The notes: generated from the letters alone by a model not told the origin. A stretch of 64,000 nt of DNA from Muricea muricata (GCA_963855995.1 OY979716.1:54574281-54638280), one strand, 5' to 3'; shown: positions 50,930 through 62,918, numbered from the stretch's first letter. Made by a program: numbers and translations.

Positions 50930-51665
50930 AGTTCAATGCACTGAGCTACACTAATATATCTGGAGGTCTTGCTCTATCCGAAAGAGTGTCCGGAAAAAAC
51001 ATGGCACTATAGATGTCACTGAGGTGTTCTTGGGGTGCGACGTTTTTGAAGTTAACCGCTGAGAATGGTTCATAGAAGGCTCATACTCGTAGACCACATA
51101 AAAAATTCCCCCTGGTTTTTAGAAGTGGAGTCAGTGGAATTGAGTCATGTCTTTGAAAATGTGACAAACTATAGCTGGTTTTTTCCACATTTCAATTGAG
51201 AATTTTACCATCCTCATCTGAAATTAATGGCTTTACTGCAAAAAGAATTCAAACTCCTAGTAAATGTAGCACTACGGTCACCAGGTTGAAAAATATGAAC
51301 GGTAAGTCGTTTATTTCGTCATACTTTGTGCCACAAAATATACAAAATACAGGCAGAATGTATGCCAAATATCATTTATGGCATATCGTACAAATTTTGC
51401 TCATCTGTATGGGTCGACAAGGTATTACCAGTAAAGAGACAAATCCTTTTTAAGAAGACAGGGGGAGAATTTTTGGTATTTTTATATTTTCACTGCAATT
51501 TTGCTGGTTAGTGGTTTTTGAAATATTCACAAATGAATTATGATGTCAAAATGACGTAAAAATAACTAAAAACCCGCCATGTTTTTGCAGACACTTTATT
51601 GACTTGTTGAAGTCTAGAACAAGGCCTCCAGATATATTAGTATAGCTCAGTGGTTCAATGTTTGC
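50930..51665. repeat. Inverted-repeat element remnant in the transposon intron
   Basis: About 50 bp around AGTTCAATGCACTGAGCTAC and ATATATCTGGAGG at 50,935-50,985 recurs inverted at about 51,610-51,662. The 650-bp interior is non-coding. The arms include GCTCAGTGGTTCAA, which superficially resembles a tRNA A box. Confidence 0.5.
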
Positions 51666-52138
51666 TCATGGGCGGCCAAGATGGGCGGCCATTTTGTCCG
51701 GGACATACAAAATGGCTGGCAAAAAAAACTCACAGTAATCCGTCGTATATCTGCACCATTCTTCGTAAATCCTTGCTGCTTTTATCATATTTCTATTGGA
51801 AATATACTAACCAAGGTATTTTAAACATTTTTTATTCATTTGGTTGAGGTAAATCCATTCTCTTACAACCCGAACGTAAACATTAGCCAATACATCATGA
51901 ATATTCATCATATGCAAAGTAACGAAAGAAAAAGAAACAAGGTAAAAAAATTCGGAAAGAAACGATTGCTTACCCTCGTTTATGTTGTTTCTCACCGCCG
52001 TAATTCCTCTCAATATCCCTCGTTTGACGGCATTTTCAATGTAACTAAGGGTGACATTTTCCGCTCCCGCCATTTTTATCTAATATAAAAACTGATATAC
52101 CTTTCTAATACCACGTTTCAGGCCACCGACCTGATTAC

Positions 52139-52437
52139 TCCGCTGACATACTAGATTGCAGAATTTATTGAATATATATTATTTTTGAATATATATTTGA
52201 AAATGTATTGAATTGAATATATATTATATTAGAAACTGTGCTGAATTGAATTGAATATATATTTAGGACTATATTGAATATATATTTTGAAATATATTGA
52301 ATATATATTTAGGACTATATTGAATATATATTTAGGAATATTGAATATATATTTAGAAATATATTGATTTGAATATATATTTCATTTATTGAATATATAA
52401 TACACCTATTGAATATTGCAACAATCCGGCAACCATA
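52139..52437 (-). repeat. Right TIR of the IS3EU-like element
   Basis: Inverse of 40125-40370, about 50 bp longer through extra ATATATTTAGGA-type units. Confidence 0.85.
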
Positions 52438-52443
52438 GTGGTG

Positions 52444-52550
52444 GAGTTTTTTCCAAATTTAGAATTTCGTGTGCGTTTGGAAAAAAATTATTAACTTTCG
52501 TCGAATTTTTTCTCGCTGAAAATAAAGATTTTTTCGAAGGTATGTATTAA
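52444..52550 (+). pseudogene. Possible 3' end of the outer-element gene resuming after the IS3EU-like insertion
   Basis: Directly after the right 6-bp flank the frame expected from the interrupted gene at 40124 stays open for about 36 codons to a TAA at 52548-52550. Residues FSKFRISCAFG and FFLAENKDFFEG look coding, and TTCGTCGAA-type codons match the outer element. If right, the outer element continues past 52550. Confidence 0.35.
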
Positions 52551-52985
52551 CATTATGAATATGTGTTGAAAAATAGTGTGTAAATTTTGTTTGGTTTTTT
52601 TAACTCTTTTAACAGGAATAATTTGCATATGTATTGACCTATTTTCCGTGTCAATGCAGAAGCCCCGAAAATAGCTTTAATATATGTTGGAGTTTTTTTT
52701 TAGTTTTAAGTAAAATAAGTCAACAAAAATCACAACAGTATAATCCAGAGATATTGTTCTTTCAATCAATACCAAGAAATCAAACAAAGACTCCAGAAAC
52801 TGATGAGTTATCGCATTTTCAAAATGAGGTATTTCTGTCAAATTCTGGTGAAACTGCACCCAACGGCGCGAATGCCCACTCAAAATGGCGCGACCAAAAC
52901 AGATTCATGTTGAACATGAAATCCTATTTATATTTTTAATTTTAGTTCACGTAAACGCCTGAGTGATATCCTTTATAAATTCCCC
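52551..52985. other. AT-rich DNA, nothing recognised
   Basis: No supportable frame or repeat. May still be outer-element non-coding sequence, or flanking DNA. Confidence 0.4.
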
Positions 52986-52989
52986 TTAA

Positions 52990-55542
52990 AGGTAGGTTAC
53001 AGTCGCTTCTGCGCATGTGCGATAGCTTTGTTATGAGGAGCCTCCTCATAACAAGTTTCCAGTCCCATGGCGTAAATGAAAACACGCGCGGCTGTCTGAA
53101 TCGTTCTCTGTTGTATTGCAAGGAGCGATGGCGCATCAAGTCCTGGCATAAAAATTGTTGCTTTGAGAGTTTCAAGATCAAACAATTAATATTGGATTCT
53201 GAAAACACGGCAAATCGCGTCGCCTAAAGGTTTAATTATTCGCATTCGGTAGCTTTTGCTTCAGATGCTGTGGGTTTCGTTCGAGACTTCGAGTTGCACT
53301 ATAGAATATTCACGAGTCACTACATGCTCACAGGCTTTCTCATGCAATGTGGTAAGAAATATATTGTATTACTTTTACTATTATTATTGTATTAAAGCTG
53401 GTTACGCTAGCTGAGTTTTACTAATAATATTCAGGATGTATTTAGAAGTTGACAAGTATGTTTAAAACATGAAACAGTGTAGAGAGGAACCTTACATGCA
53501 ATCACAATTTTGGCAGAGAACCAATTTTATCAAAACAAAATTACGATACTGTATATCACTCAATGGGTATATTGTGGATATGATCTATAACATAGCTAGC
53601 AAAACATAGAGGATATTACACGGTGCATGGCGCGAAGATATTATTTACGAGTGTACAAGGTGTGAAATAAATTATACATTTTATATGCGCCCTGTAGAAT
53701 ACAGAATTAAATTGTCGTATTCTCGATTCCAGAATTATATATCATGATGAGGATACATTAACTGGCAGCGAATGTGTTGTTGGTGAAGACACAGACACAG
53801 TAATGAAATTGAAAGCACAGTGATGAAAGCAAAAACTCATGTGAAAAATTCATGAACAACATTTATTTGATTTCTACTATACAAAATTAGTTTACAAAAT
53901 GGAATAGATAAGCATTTAGAACTGTAGCCTGTGTATGTGTACATGAACGTTCATAGCATGTATAGACGGTCTACGATTAGTACGATGATATTAGATAACA
54001 CTTGTCTTATATTTCAATGTATGAAACTACTACATGCAAGTTTCAGAATAAGTAAAATAATAAAACTATCCAGGTGCAAATACATGAAAATTTTGCCAGG
54101 ATTTTCTACGTAATTGGGCAGTTCGCACACACGTATTTTGTTGTGATTCGGCAGAAGAGAAAATGAGCGACTATTGTACGTCAAACATCAGGCTAAATTC
54201 TCAATCAAGCAAACAAAATCACATCTATGGCGTGCACCTAGACGAGAGCATCATATCATGTTTATACGATATAATATCACGACGAGAGCACATATTGTGC
54301 TTATATTGCATTATATTGAATCTGGGATTATAATATGTAGTAAAAAACTGTATACAGTATAACAGTTTGAAGTATATTCCAGGCTATTATGCTTGAAACA
54401 CAAAATTAACACTTCCAGAGACATCAACGCCTAAGATACACCGACAATTTTAATACCGGATAATCAAACTCGCAATTTCCGCATCTCGCTTTGTGGCTTT
54501 GAATTCACTCATCACTTTGAATTTGTTTGGGAAGCAGATTGTAAAAGTTACTATAGAGTTAATGGGATCGAGAATACGACAATTTAATTGCATATTCTAC
54601 AGGGCGCGTATAAAATGTATAATTTATTTCACACCTCGTACAAGCGGTTGAAGCCTGCACTCAATATCTATGTAAACCATCGGATAAGCTCATGTATTAT
54701 ATGGTTATGGCTTTATGGGTGTTTGACCGTAAACTAAAACACTCGTATCTCCCATATTTTCACTAGTGAAGACATGAAAAAATATGTAACGCTTGAAAAA
54801 CGCGTGTGTTTTCCCCTGGGATTTATATGTTCTCTGTTCGCTTGTTCCAACCTGAACGTGTTTTCACCACTCGTATTAAAATAATATCTTCGTGCCATGC
54901 ACGTGTAATATCCTCTATGTATTGCTTTCTATGTTATAGATCATATCCACAATATACTCATTGAGTGATATACAGACTACAGTATCGTGATTTTCTTTTG
55001 ATAAAATTGGTTCTTGCCAAAATTGTGATTGCATGTAAGGTTCCTCTCTCTACACCGTTTCATGTTTTAAACATACTTGTCAAGTTCTAAATTCATCCTG
55101 AATATTATTAGTAGAACTCAGCTAGCGTAACCAGCTTTAATATAATAATAATAGTAAAAGTAATACAATATATTTCTTACCACATTGCATGAGAGAGCCT
55201 GTGAGCATGTAGTGACTCGTGAATATTCTATAGTGCGACTCGAAATCTCGAACGAAACCCACAGCATCTGAAGCAAAAGCTACAGAACGCGAATAGTTAA
55301 ACCTTTAGGCGACGCGATTTGCTGCGTTTTCAGAATCCAATATTAATTGTTTGATCTTGAAACTCTCAAAGCAACAATTTTTATGCCAGGACTTGATGCG
55401 CCATCGCTCCTTGCAATACAACAGAGAACGATTCAGACAGCCGCGCATGTTTTCATTTACGCCATGGGACTGGAAACTTGTTATGAGGAGGCTCCTCATA
55501 ACAAAGCTATTGCACATGCGCAGAAGCGACTGTAACCTACCT
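52990..55542. mobile_element. Large TTAA-flanked foldback element, 2.55 kb
   Basis: Ends AGGTAGGTTACAGTCGC and its inverse, flanked by TTAA (52986-52989, 55543-55546). The arms are about 740 bp (52990-53735) and about 975 bp (54566-55542), the right arm longer through a 230-bp insertion near 54,640-54,870. The loop has no transposase. TTAA duplication indicates piggyBac or Kolobok mobilisation. Mirror-image open frames in both arms (about 62-88 codons) are copies of each other and unsupported as genes. Confidence 0.85.
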
Positions 55543-55645
55543 TTAATTATCATCCGGTATAATGGCAAAATGTATAAATTTGTTATATATTCATGGACGT
55601 CGAGTAGTGATGGTGTAAATATTTTCAGTACATGTATTGATATGT

Positions 55646-56461
55646 TGAGGTTTTTTTATTTTTGTGTTTGTTCATTGTACTCTTGCTAGTTTTTCTCGTA
55701 TTAGGTGCTGAATTTTGCTATGTTTGGCAACTTTCATCATCTGATCAGTGAGGAATAATGTAAATATTGAGAGTAGGAAGGAACTGTCATGAGATTAAGT
55801 AAGTATATGGTGTCTTAATAATGCCACTCAAGTGATCACAATTTTAGAGGTTTACAAAGAAATGTAACTCTTCTATTACTACATCGTTAAGAGCAAAAGC
55901 ATTGCTTTTCGTATTTGATTGTATACCTTTCATGTGTACTGATGGAATGAATGTGATGCAACATTCTTAAAAACTTTAATTGTCTTTACTACTTTGTACT
56001 TACCACTGCATTCATTTTGCACCTGAGCTATTAATTCTACACTTGTTAGTACAAAGTTTGTACAATGCTGTTGAAGTGGAAATGATATTTACCCTCAGCT
56101 CTTCTATTTTTTGCATAGAGAGTTTTTTATTTTTGTGTTTCTTCATTGTACTCATGTTAGATTTTTGTCTTTTAGGTGCTGAATTGTGCAAATTGTTTGG
56201 TGATTTTCATTATCTGATTAGACTACTGAGTACTGCATGAGCAATACTGTAAATATTTAGAGTATGAAGGAATTGTCATGAGATTAAGTATCTGGTATCT
56301 TGCCACCCAAGTGATCACAATTTTAGAGGTTTCAAAGAAATCCAAAGACTCTTCTATTACTACATCATTAAGAGCATTGCTTTTCATATTTCATTGCATA
56401 CCTTTCATGTGTACTGATGGAATGAATGTGATGCAGCATTATTAAAACTTTATTGTTTTTA
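55646..56461. repeat. Two-copy tandem duplication, period about 474 bp
   Basis: 55646-55990 and 56120-56461 share TTTTTATTTTTGTGTTT, TTCATTGTACTC, TAGGTGCTGAATT and CTTTCATGTGTACTGATGG in the same order. No gene within. Confidence 0.7.
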
Positions 56462-56637
56462 CAGTACACCATTTTTTACAGTGCATTTATTTTAATATAA
56501 TTTTTATTATCATTAATTATAGCAATGCTAATAATTTTTGTACTTTGACAAAAACATATTTTATCAACATCAATTAACTGTCTCACTATTTTATTCAAAG
56601 TATTTTAACAAGGAAAATCACTAAACCCATATGCCGG

Positions 56638-56868
56638 GGCCAGTTGTTAGAAGCTGGATTACTTAACCTTGGGTTAAAATTTAACCTGCTGTTTTAGTTT
56701 GTGTATAATTCTGCATGCCTGTTTACTGCAAAATGTCTGAGAAGAAAATTCCTTTCGATACATACATAATTCCTTTTGATACAGACATAATTCCTGAAGG
56801 AAAATTTGCTATGAACTTTGCATTAATCCTAAGTTGAGCTAACCAGCTTTTGAACAACCAGCCCAGGC
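56638..56868. mobile_element. Small MITE-like element
   Basis: GGGGCCAGTTGTTAGAAGCTGG at the left is inverted at the right as CCAGCTTTTGAACAACCAGCCC, with a TTAACCTTGGGTTAAA palindrome inside the left end. About 230 bp, non-coding. Target duplication not clear. Confidence 0.5.
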
Positions 56869-57386
56869 TGCTGCATAATAGGATTTGAGAGGTCAGCATG
56901 ATCTTCATGATGGCTTGGATTCTGCCTGACATATTTTGCTTTCAAGAATCCTCTCGCGGATCCACATCTTCACCGTTTGCAGTGTCTTCTACATCCACGA
57001 TTTCAGTTGATTGCTGAATTTCCTCCACTTCATTATCTACATTCACTGCTCCTGCCTCACCAACAACATTGGTATCAATGGGTGTTGTCTTATCTTTATC
57101 CTCTAACATTCTATGTGTATGAATGTCCATCAGACCATCAGTCGACTGGATTGTTGGTAAATTCTACTTCGTCATCAGCCGAAGTCGTTACGGAGTTGCA
57201 CGAGAGACAGTACTACACATGCGCAAGTCAGTTGTACCATTCATGGCGGCAAGCAAGTCATGCTATTCCTTGAAGAGCATTTTCAGGCTTGATTGACCGA
57301 GTGTTTCGAGTCTCCCTGGTTGAGTCAGGTATCTGTGATCTTTTATTCTTAGTTTCCATTTGTCTTTACTTGTTTAATTTCTTATT

Positions 57387-58199
57387 ATGGAACCTAACGA
57401 CGATATTGTCGCAGATCCCGCCTCTTCTAATCTGAATAATATGCCAGCTACGGATCCCGCGCTAATCGCTGTCCTTTCGGCTATTCAACAAACTATGGCT
57501 GAGAACAAGAACTTGATCTTAGAGTTAAAATCCTCATCACATCACGCTCCAGTAGCTTCAGAAGAAGCACAAAGTTCCGCTTCAGAAGAAGCAAAATCAC
57601 CAGCCTCAGAGGAGGCGCAACACATAGCTTCAGAGGAAGCACATGCACCGGCTTCAGAGGAAGCGCAACAATCGTCCAACAGGGACAGTGATGGAAACCC
57701 CGTGCGCAATAGTGAGGATGACGCTATTAGCCTCTTCGGAGGGCACGATTTAGAAAAGGAAAGCAAAAGATTTTTAGATCTGATCGATGATTCCCGTAGG
57801 CCTTCTGATGGTTTTGGGCCGGCCATCTCAGACAAGGTAGCAAAAATTGTCAATGAAAAATTTTGCACAGACTTGGGTATAGATAAGCGCAAAGAGATTT
57901 TGGGGGGGGGGGTGTGAGACGCCAGCAAATTGTACAAATTTTTCATACCTAAAGTAAACGAGCCCATTTGGGCAAAATTGAAGGGCTTCAATCGACAACG
58001 TGATTTACGTGTGGCCGTATTGCAAGACTCACTTGTTAGAGTCTCAAGTGCTTTATCTATGACGATTAATGAACTCTTAAAAAGTCGTGAAAACAAGACC
58101 ACTGTAGATTCTCTTGCTATTGCTACCAGATTATTTGATTCAGTGGCTCTGTTAGGTCATGTCAATACCGAGCGTCCTTTAAACGTCGCGACTCATTGA
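57387..58199 (+). pseudogene. DIRS gag-like protein, frameshifted at a G run
   Basis: ATG at 57387. Five copies of an ASEEAQ/ASEEAK-type repeat lie in residues 50-95, followed by a conserved-looking DDAISLFGGHDLEKES region. The frame is lost at a run of ten G near 57,902 and resumes in another frame from 57,918 to 58,199. More degenerate coding sequence continues to about 58,345. Nucleocapsid-type role assumed from position. Confidence 0.65.
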
Positions 58200-58344
58200 A
58201 ACCCTTGTATAGCACTGAGCTTAAGTCCGCTTGTAACCGGTCAAATAAGCCACAAAGAATGCTCTTTGGGAATGACTTGTCTAAAACCATGTTAGATTCC
58301 AAGTTAGACGGGAAAATTATGGCTCGTGAGCAATTTTCTAAGCC

Positions 58345-60406
58345 ATGATATTCACCTTATCCATCGCAATAGCGACAGGCTCCAAAGCCTTTTTTATCCA
58401 AACGGGGAAGGAGACAATATCCTCCCCACCAAAAGAGAGGACGGCATTTCCAGATATCCCATCATTAATTGCTCAGGTAAATAATTACTCACAAGTCATT
58501 GACACATGTATTAAGCCATACCTTTTAAATTGTATTGATTGCTTTGTTGGCAGGCAAATAAGCCAGTATCTCCCCAAATGGATCTCAATCACCTTTGATC
58601 CTACAATTCTTCAAATAGTACAAGGGAACAAAATTGAATTTTTAGGACAGCCTCCAACACAAAATGCTTGTCCTAATCACCATATTGCTAGAGAACATGC
58701 TCTTGAAATTGATAGTGAGATCAATGGATTAATTAATAAACAAGTTATCAGAGAATGCAACCACGTACATGGTGAATTTTTGTCACCTATTTTCTCTGTT
58801 CCTAAGAAGGATGGAAAAGTTCGTCTAATCTTAAATTTGAAAATTTTAAATCAGCATATTGCTTATGAACACTTTAAAATGGACAGTATATTTTCGGCAT
58901 TAGAATTGGTAACTCAAGAATGCTGGATGGCATCCCTTGACTTGAAAGATGCCTATTATAGAGTAAAAATACTCCCTGCTTACCAGAAATATTTACGTTT
59001 CTATTACAACAATAAGATTTATGAATATACTGCATATCCAAATGGCTTATCCTCATGCCCTCGCAAATTTACAAAGCTCTTGAAACCAGTGTTATGTGTT
59101 TTACGAACAAAGGGTCATATCATCATCATTTTTATTGATGATTTCTTACTAATAGCCACTTGTGCTACAATTCTGGAGACTATCAGTATTTTATCAGGTT
59201 TGGGATTTGTAGTGCATGTAGAGAAGTCAGTGTTTGTTCCTCAACAACAGGCTACCTTTTTAGGTTTTTGTATTAATTCACTAACTATGAAAATAACACT
59301 GACTCCTGAAAAAGTCAACAAGATAACTACTTTTATCTCTGCATTACTTGTGTCTCCTTCACCCACAATTAGGGAGGTTGCACAAGTAATTGGGTACATT
59401 GTATCTAGTTTCCCAGCAGTCAAGTATGGTAAACGTCACTACCGTGCCATAGAGAATGACAAAATATTTGCCTTGAAAGAAGCCAAGGGGAATTTTGATT
59501 CCACTATGTGTTTATCACCTTCTGCAGTCAGAGTTAGAATGGTGGGTGAATCACTTACCCACTTCTTTCCATTTTATCCAAGCACCAGTGATAGATTGTA
59601 CAATAAGCTCAGATGCCTCCCTTACTGGTTGGGGTGGAGCTATGAATAACATATCCACAGGTGGACACTGGCTGCCCAGTGAAGCAAAGCACCATATAAA
59701 CTACCTAGAACTTTTGGCAGCTTATTTTGTGTTGAAGTCCTTTATAAAATATATTAAGGGCAAACATATAAAAATAATGATTGATAACACAACTGCTGTT
59801 TCTGTCCTAAATAATATGGGCACCTGTCATAGTGATCCATGTAATTCAGTTGCCTGTAACATTTGGACACTGTGTGAGGAAAATGGTATTTGGCTCACAG
59901 CAGCCCATATTCCTGGTAAAGAAAATGTTACTGCTGATTATGAGTCTAGAAATGGTAATTTAGACACTGAATGGATGCTAAATCCAAAGTACCTATCCCA
60001 GGTATTAGACGGGATCTCTTTCACTCCTGTGATTTATTTATTTGTGTCTCATAATAAACAATTTGACCAGTATGTGTCATACAGACCAGATCCAATTGCT
60101 AGCTACATAGACCAATTTACTATATCTTGGGCAGAAACAAAATTCTACTGCTTTCCTCCATTCAGTTGTATACTCAGAGTGGTAAGAAAGATCTTACGCG
60201 ACAAAGCCAGGGGAGTTCTGGTAGTACCGCAATGGCCGACACAGTCATGGTATCCCATGCTTTTAGCAATATTGGAACAACCACCAGTTGTCGTTCCACC
60301 AGCGCAGAATCTGTTGCTAATGCCATCCAAGCTGGAGCAGAGGCACCCGCTACACAAGAAGCTAAGAATAGCTATTTGTCTTGTACCAGGGGCAGCTTAC
60401 AGGTAA
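58345..60406 (+). pseudogene. DIRS reverse transcriptase and RNase H
   Basis: ATG at 58345. The palm has LSPIFSVPKKDGKVRLILNL, MASLDLKDAYYRV and the catalytic FIDDFLL (Phe instead of Tyr before Ile-Asp-Asp). A frame change near 59,600 leads into RNase H: SSDASLTGWGG, NYLELLA, IMIDNTTAV and NVTADYESR supply the Asp-Glu-Asp-Asp set. The end overlaps the recombinase frame. Confidence 0.85.
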
Positions 60407-61374
60407 AAGTGTTCTCTGCAGATACGATTAATATCATTTTGAGTTCTTGGCGAGAGGGTACTCAAACTCAGTACAAATCAGTTGCCAAGAGATGGTTTGA
60501 GTTTTGTGACAAAAATAGCTGTGATGTCATCTCTACTCCTCTACCTTTAGCAATGAGTTTTCTTTCCGATTTATTTCATTCCGGTTTATCATACAGCTAT
60601 ATTAACACAGCTAGAAGTGTTTTGTCTTCTCTTTTACAACTTGATGGTTACATAGCCTTTGGTCAATTACCTATCGTGAAACGATTCATGAAAGGTGTAT
60701 TTGAGAAACGACCTGCGCTACCTAGATATAGTTCGACTTGGGATGTAAATGTTGTATTCACTTACCTAAGGAAGCAAAAGCCTGTAAATTTGCATTCCTT
60801 GAAAGACCTAAGCTACAGGTTTGCATTCTTATTGTGTCTGCTTAGTGGACAAAGATGCCAGACAATCTTTACACTCTCGTTGGACAACATGTCCATTGAC
60901 GATAGTAAAGTTAGATTTACTATAACTGAAAAATTGAAGCATACTAGAGCAGGTACACATCAAAAACCATTAGAATTTTTAGCTTATCCGATCGATCAAA
61001 AACTATGTATTGTTACTCATTTGAAAGTATACCTTGACAAGACGAAGTCTTTACGAGCTGATGAAAAACAGTTACTTATCAGTTGCATAAAACCTCACAA
61101 GGCAGTTCCACGTGATACTATCTCTCAGTAGATCAAGCGGTTTATGACAGCTGCGGGTATTGATACATCAGTTTACAAAAGTCACACTACACGTGCGGCA
61201 TCCACGTCATTTCTTATTGGGAAACACTTTGATATTAACGATATTATAGGTGCTGCTGGTTGGTCTAAAGAAGGAACGTTTCAAAAGTTTCATAATCGGG
61301 ACATTATTTCAAATTTTAACTTTGGTAGTGCGTTATTGAATGCTAGTGTATCATATCATTTGCAGCCTTTTTGA
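60127..61374 (+). pseudogene. DIRS tyrosine recombinase with stop and catalytic Tyr-to-His change
   Basis: The recombinase core starts near 60,410 (INIILSSWREGTQTQYKSVA). First catalytic Arg is in LLSGQRCQTIF; a TAG at 61129-61131 interrupts before SHTTRAASTS (second catalytic His/Arg box). The final box reads GTFQKFHNRDI, where the family nucleophile Tyr stands in place of His (codon CAT at 61291-61293). Either lesion alone would stop integration. Confidence 0.85.
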
Positions 61375-61763
61375 ATATATAATTTGGAATTTTTCTCAAT
61401 TTTTGTGTTTGGTTGTATATATAATATTAGCTCAATGACAGCTCTAAAATCTCGTGCAACTCCGTAACGACTTCGGCTGATGACGAAGTAGAATTGGAAA
61501 TTAAACGAAACTTACCTGTAAGTCGAAGTTTGATTGTAATTCTACGAGTCATCAGCCAGGAGTGGAGGAGTTGTACGCCTGACCCATATTTTTTCCCTTC
61601 CCATACAACTCCTTCACTTGTCATTGAACTAATATTAATGCTCTAAAGACTGATTTGCGCATGTGTGGTACTGTCTCCCATACAACTCCTCCACTCCTGG
61701 CTGATGACTGGTAGAATTACAATCAAACTTCGACTTACAGGTAAATCTCGTTTAATTTCCAAT

Positions 61764-62884
61764 TAAAACAGTTACAGTCAGTTTTCTGATGCTGATGTAA
61801 TTACATTATCCAGTTCATCGTCTTGACTATCTGGGTCACGTGGTGGAATAGCTTGGGTTCTTAATGATGATAAAAATATTAAATACCCAGTCACCTCCAT
61901 CCTGGTCATCATTGGGGTCACAAAACTACAAATATATATATAAAATAAAAATATTTCAGTATTACATGACGAGGTACAGGGTTATAGTATAAGTTTTAAA
62001 CTTTCATGGATCTTGGACTTGTATGACTCTGGAGTATAGTTTTTATGTGCAAAATATCAAATTAGTTTTCAGAACCTCATTTTGCCAATGCAGTCTAGTT
62101 TTTTTTTAACATGGAAACAGTATTATCAACAAGTCTCAAGTACATAATCCGAATAATTTAAACAGTATAAAATTCGAAAGAACGATAACATCTCAAAATG
62201 TTTTTATTTCAATGATATTGTACATGTACAGTACACAAACTGTCAACAAGACATCGAAAATGAGCACCCAGATAATCTTACCTTAAAAACACAGCTAGAA
62301 TGGTTTTCTATCAATGCAGGACTGCTGCATTCGTCAAACATTTCATCAACTTTTATGCCATTAACCACTGATGGACAAAGGGCAATTCTTCTAATGTTCA
62401 AACTACCATGAAACTAACATGAATCTCACGACATTCAAGCTCAACACATGGTTATCCATCAGGAATCAAGGTTGTCTTGATACACAATGAATAAACAGAA
62501 ATTCGTGTTTATTCAATAACGAAGCATTCTTCCCACGAATGCAACGAAAATTCGCAATTTTATTTGCAATGATTAATAGTTTTATTTTGTTTTCCTCGGA
62601 AACTTGCGTTCCAGCTCCTACGAGAACTCACCGAACAATGACGGAACTGCCAACAAATCGATAATATGTAATAAACTGCCCATTCGCGCGGTGCATGCCG
62701 GTATAGTCACCACACCTCCTCTGCATTCTAGTCGTATCGAAACCACCACTTCCAACAAAAACTAACGTTCCAAAACCAACAAAACCAACAGTTTTTCGAC
62801 CGTCAACAAACAACCATTACTTGCCTTACCTTTTTGGAAGTACGGCCAAATTAGGAGTTTTAATCACTAAATTTGTCTTGTAAA
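61764..62884. other. No supported gene; mixed AT-rich DNA
   Basis: Between the DIRS palindrome and the small-gene cluster. The last 180 bp contain a plus-strand Pro/Thr-rich open frame ending in a stop just before the hairpin at 62890, which would fit a convergent gene, and on the other strand a 61-codon frame. I cannot decide whether either is real. Confidence 0.4.
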
Positions 62885-62889
62885 AAAAT

Positions 62890-62918
62890 ATTTCATAACC
62901 AATTGTTGGTTATGAAAT
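62890..62918. terminator. 12-bp hairpin at the end of the small-gene cluster
   Basis: ATTTCATAACCA and TGGTTATGAAAT pair perfectly around a 5-base loop. The stem overlaps the stop codon of the minus-strand gene by one base. Confidence 0.55.

Larger units (their letters stand above)
42179..52073 (-). pseudogene. HECT-type E3 ubiquitin-ligase-like gene (G2E3-like), multi-exon, truncated
   Basis: Exons read on the minus strand: 52073-51974 (MAGAENVTLSYIENAVKRG, donor GTAAGC); about 49,900-49,030 (basic patch CQPKRRRLG, strand domain, triple QPSTSG repeat, then a CUE-like ALQMLFPDRTTEYLHGV); about 44,393-44,318 (PPPPPLLQTIDELLG); 43,553-43,060 with HECT N-lobe signatures (RLTPIYSSEHVLTGVFEVLG and HSLVQGGPGFPFLAPAI); 42,274-42,179 (LRFMQESGLSKLL). 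The C-lobe with the catalytic Cys is not visible. A LINE is embedded between exons 2 and 3. Such HECT-like proteins are abundant in invertebrate and fish genomes; here the gene lies between the transposon's own inverted repeats, opposite the integrase. Confidence 0.65.
40125..52437 (+). mobile_element. IS3EU-like DDE transposon with HECT-type second gene, 12.3 kb
   Basis: Ends are TATGGTTGCCGGATTG and the exact inverse. Flanks GCGGTG (40119-40124) and GTGGTG (52438-52443) look like a 6-bp duplication with one later change. Long subterminal arrays of ATATATTCAATATA-type repeats form the rest of the inverted repeats. Contents: a retroviral-like DDE integrase on the plus strand, a multi-exon HECT-domain gene on the minus strand, and a LINE plus foldbacks inserted later. 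Assignment to IS3EU rests on the TAYGG-type ends, 6-bp duplication and integrase type, from memory. Confidence 0.75.
57160..61763 (+). mobile_element. DIRS-type tyrosine-recombinase retrotransposon
   Basis: Gag-like ORF, reverse transcriptase, RNase H and tyrosine recombinase follow in that order on the plus strand. Inverted terminal repeats of 46 bp (57160-57205 and 61449-61494, containing CTTCGTCATCAGCCGAAGTC) are present. After the right repeat a region complementary to sequence next to the left end (57205-57232 against about 61,650-61,678) is the internal complementary region expected for DIRS. A further palindrome spans 61,495-61,763. All genes are damaged. Confidence 0.88.

Noticed and set aside
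51640..51665. tRNA-like A box TAGCTCAGTGGTTCAA
   Set aside because: No B box at the right distance, and the sequence is one arm of an inverted repeat.
54174..54362. Open frames in the foldback loop and arms
   Set aside because: No domain or codon bias; the arm frames are mirror copies.
57542..58102. 186-codon minus-strand frame opposite the DIRS gag
   Set aside because: It is the antisense of the ASEEA repeat coding region.
62628..62813. Similarity between this stretch and 40060-40125 on either strand
   Set aside because: A short AGAGGAGG...GACTATAC match exists on one strand and a CCAACAAAAAC match on the other; the two conflict, so I treat them as chance until aligned properly.
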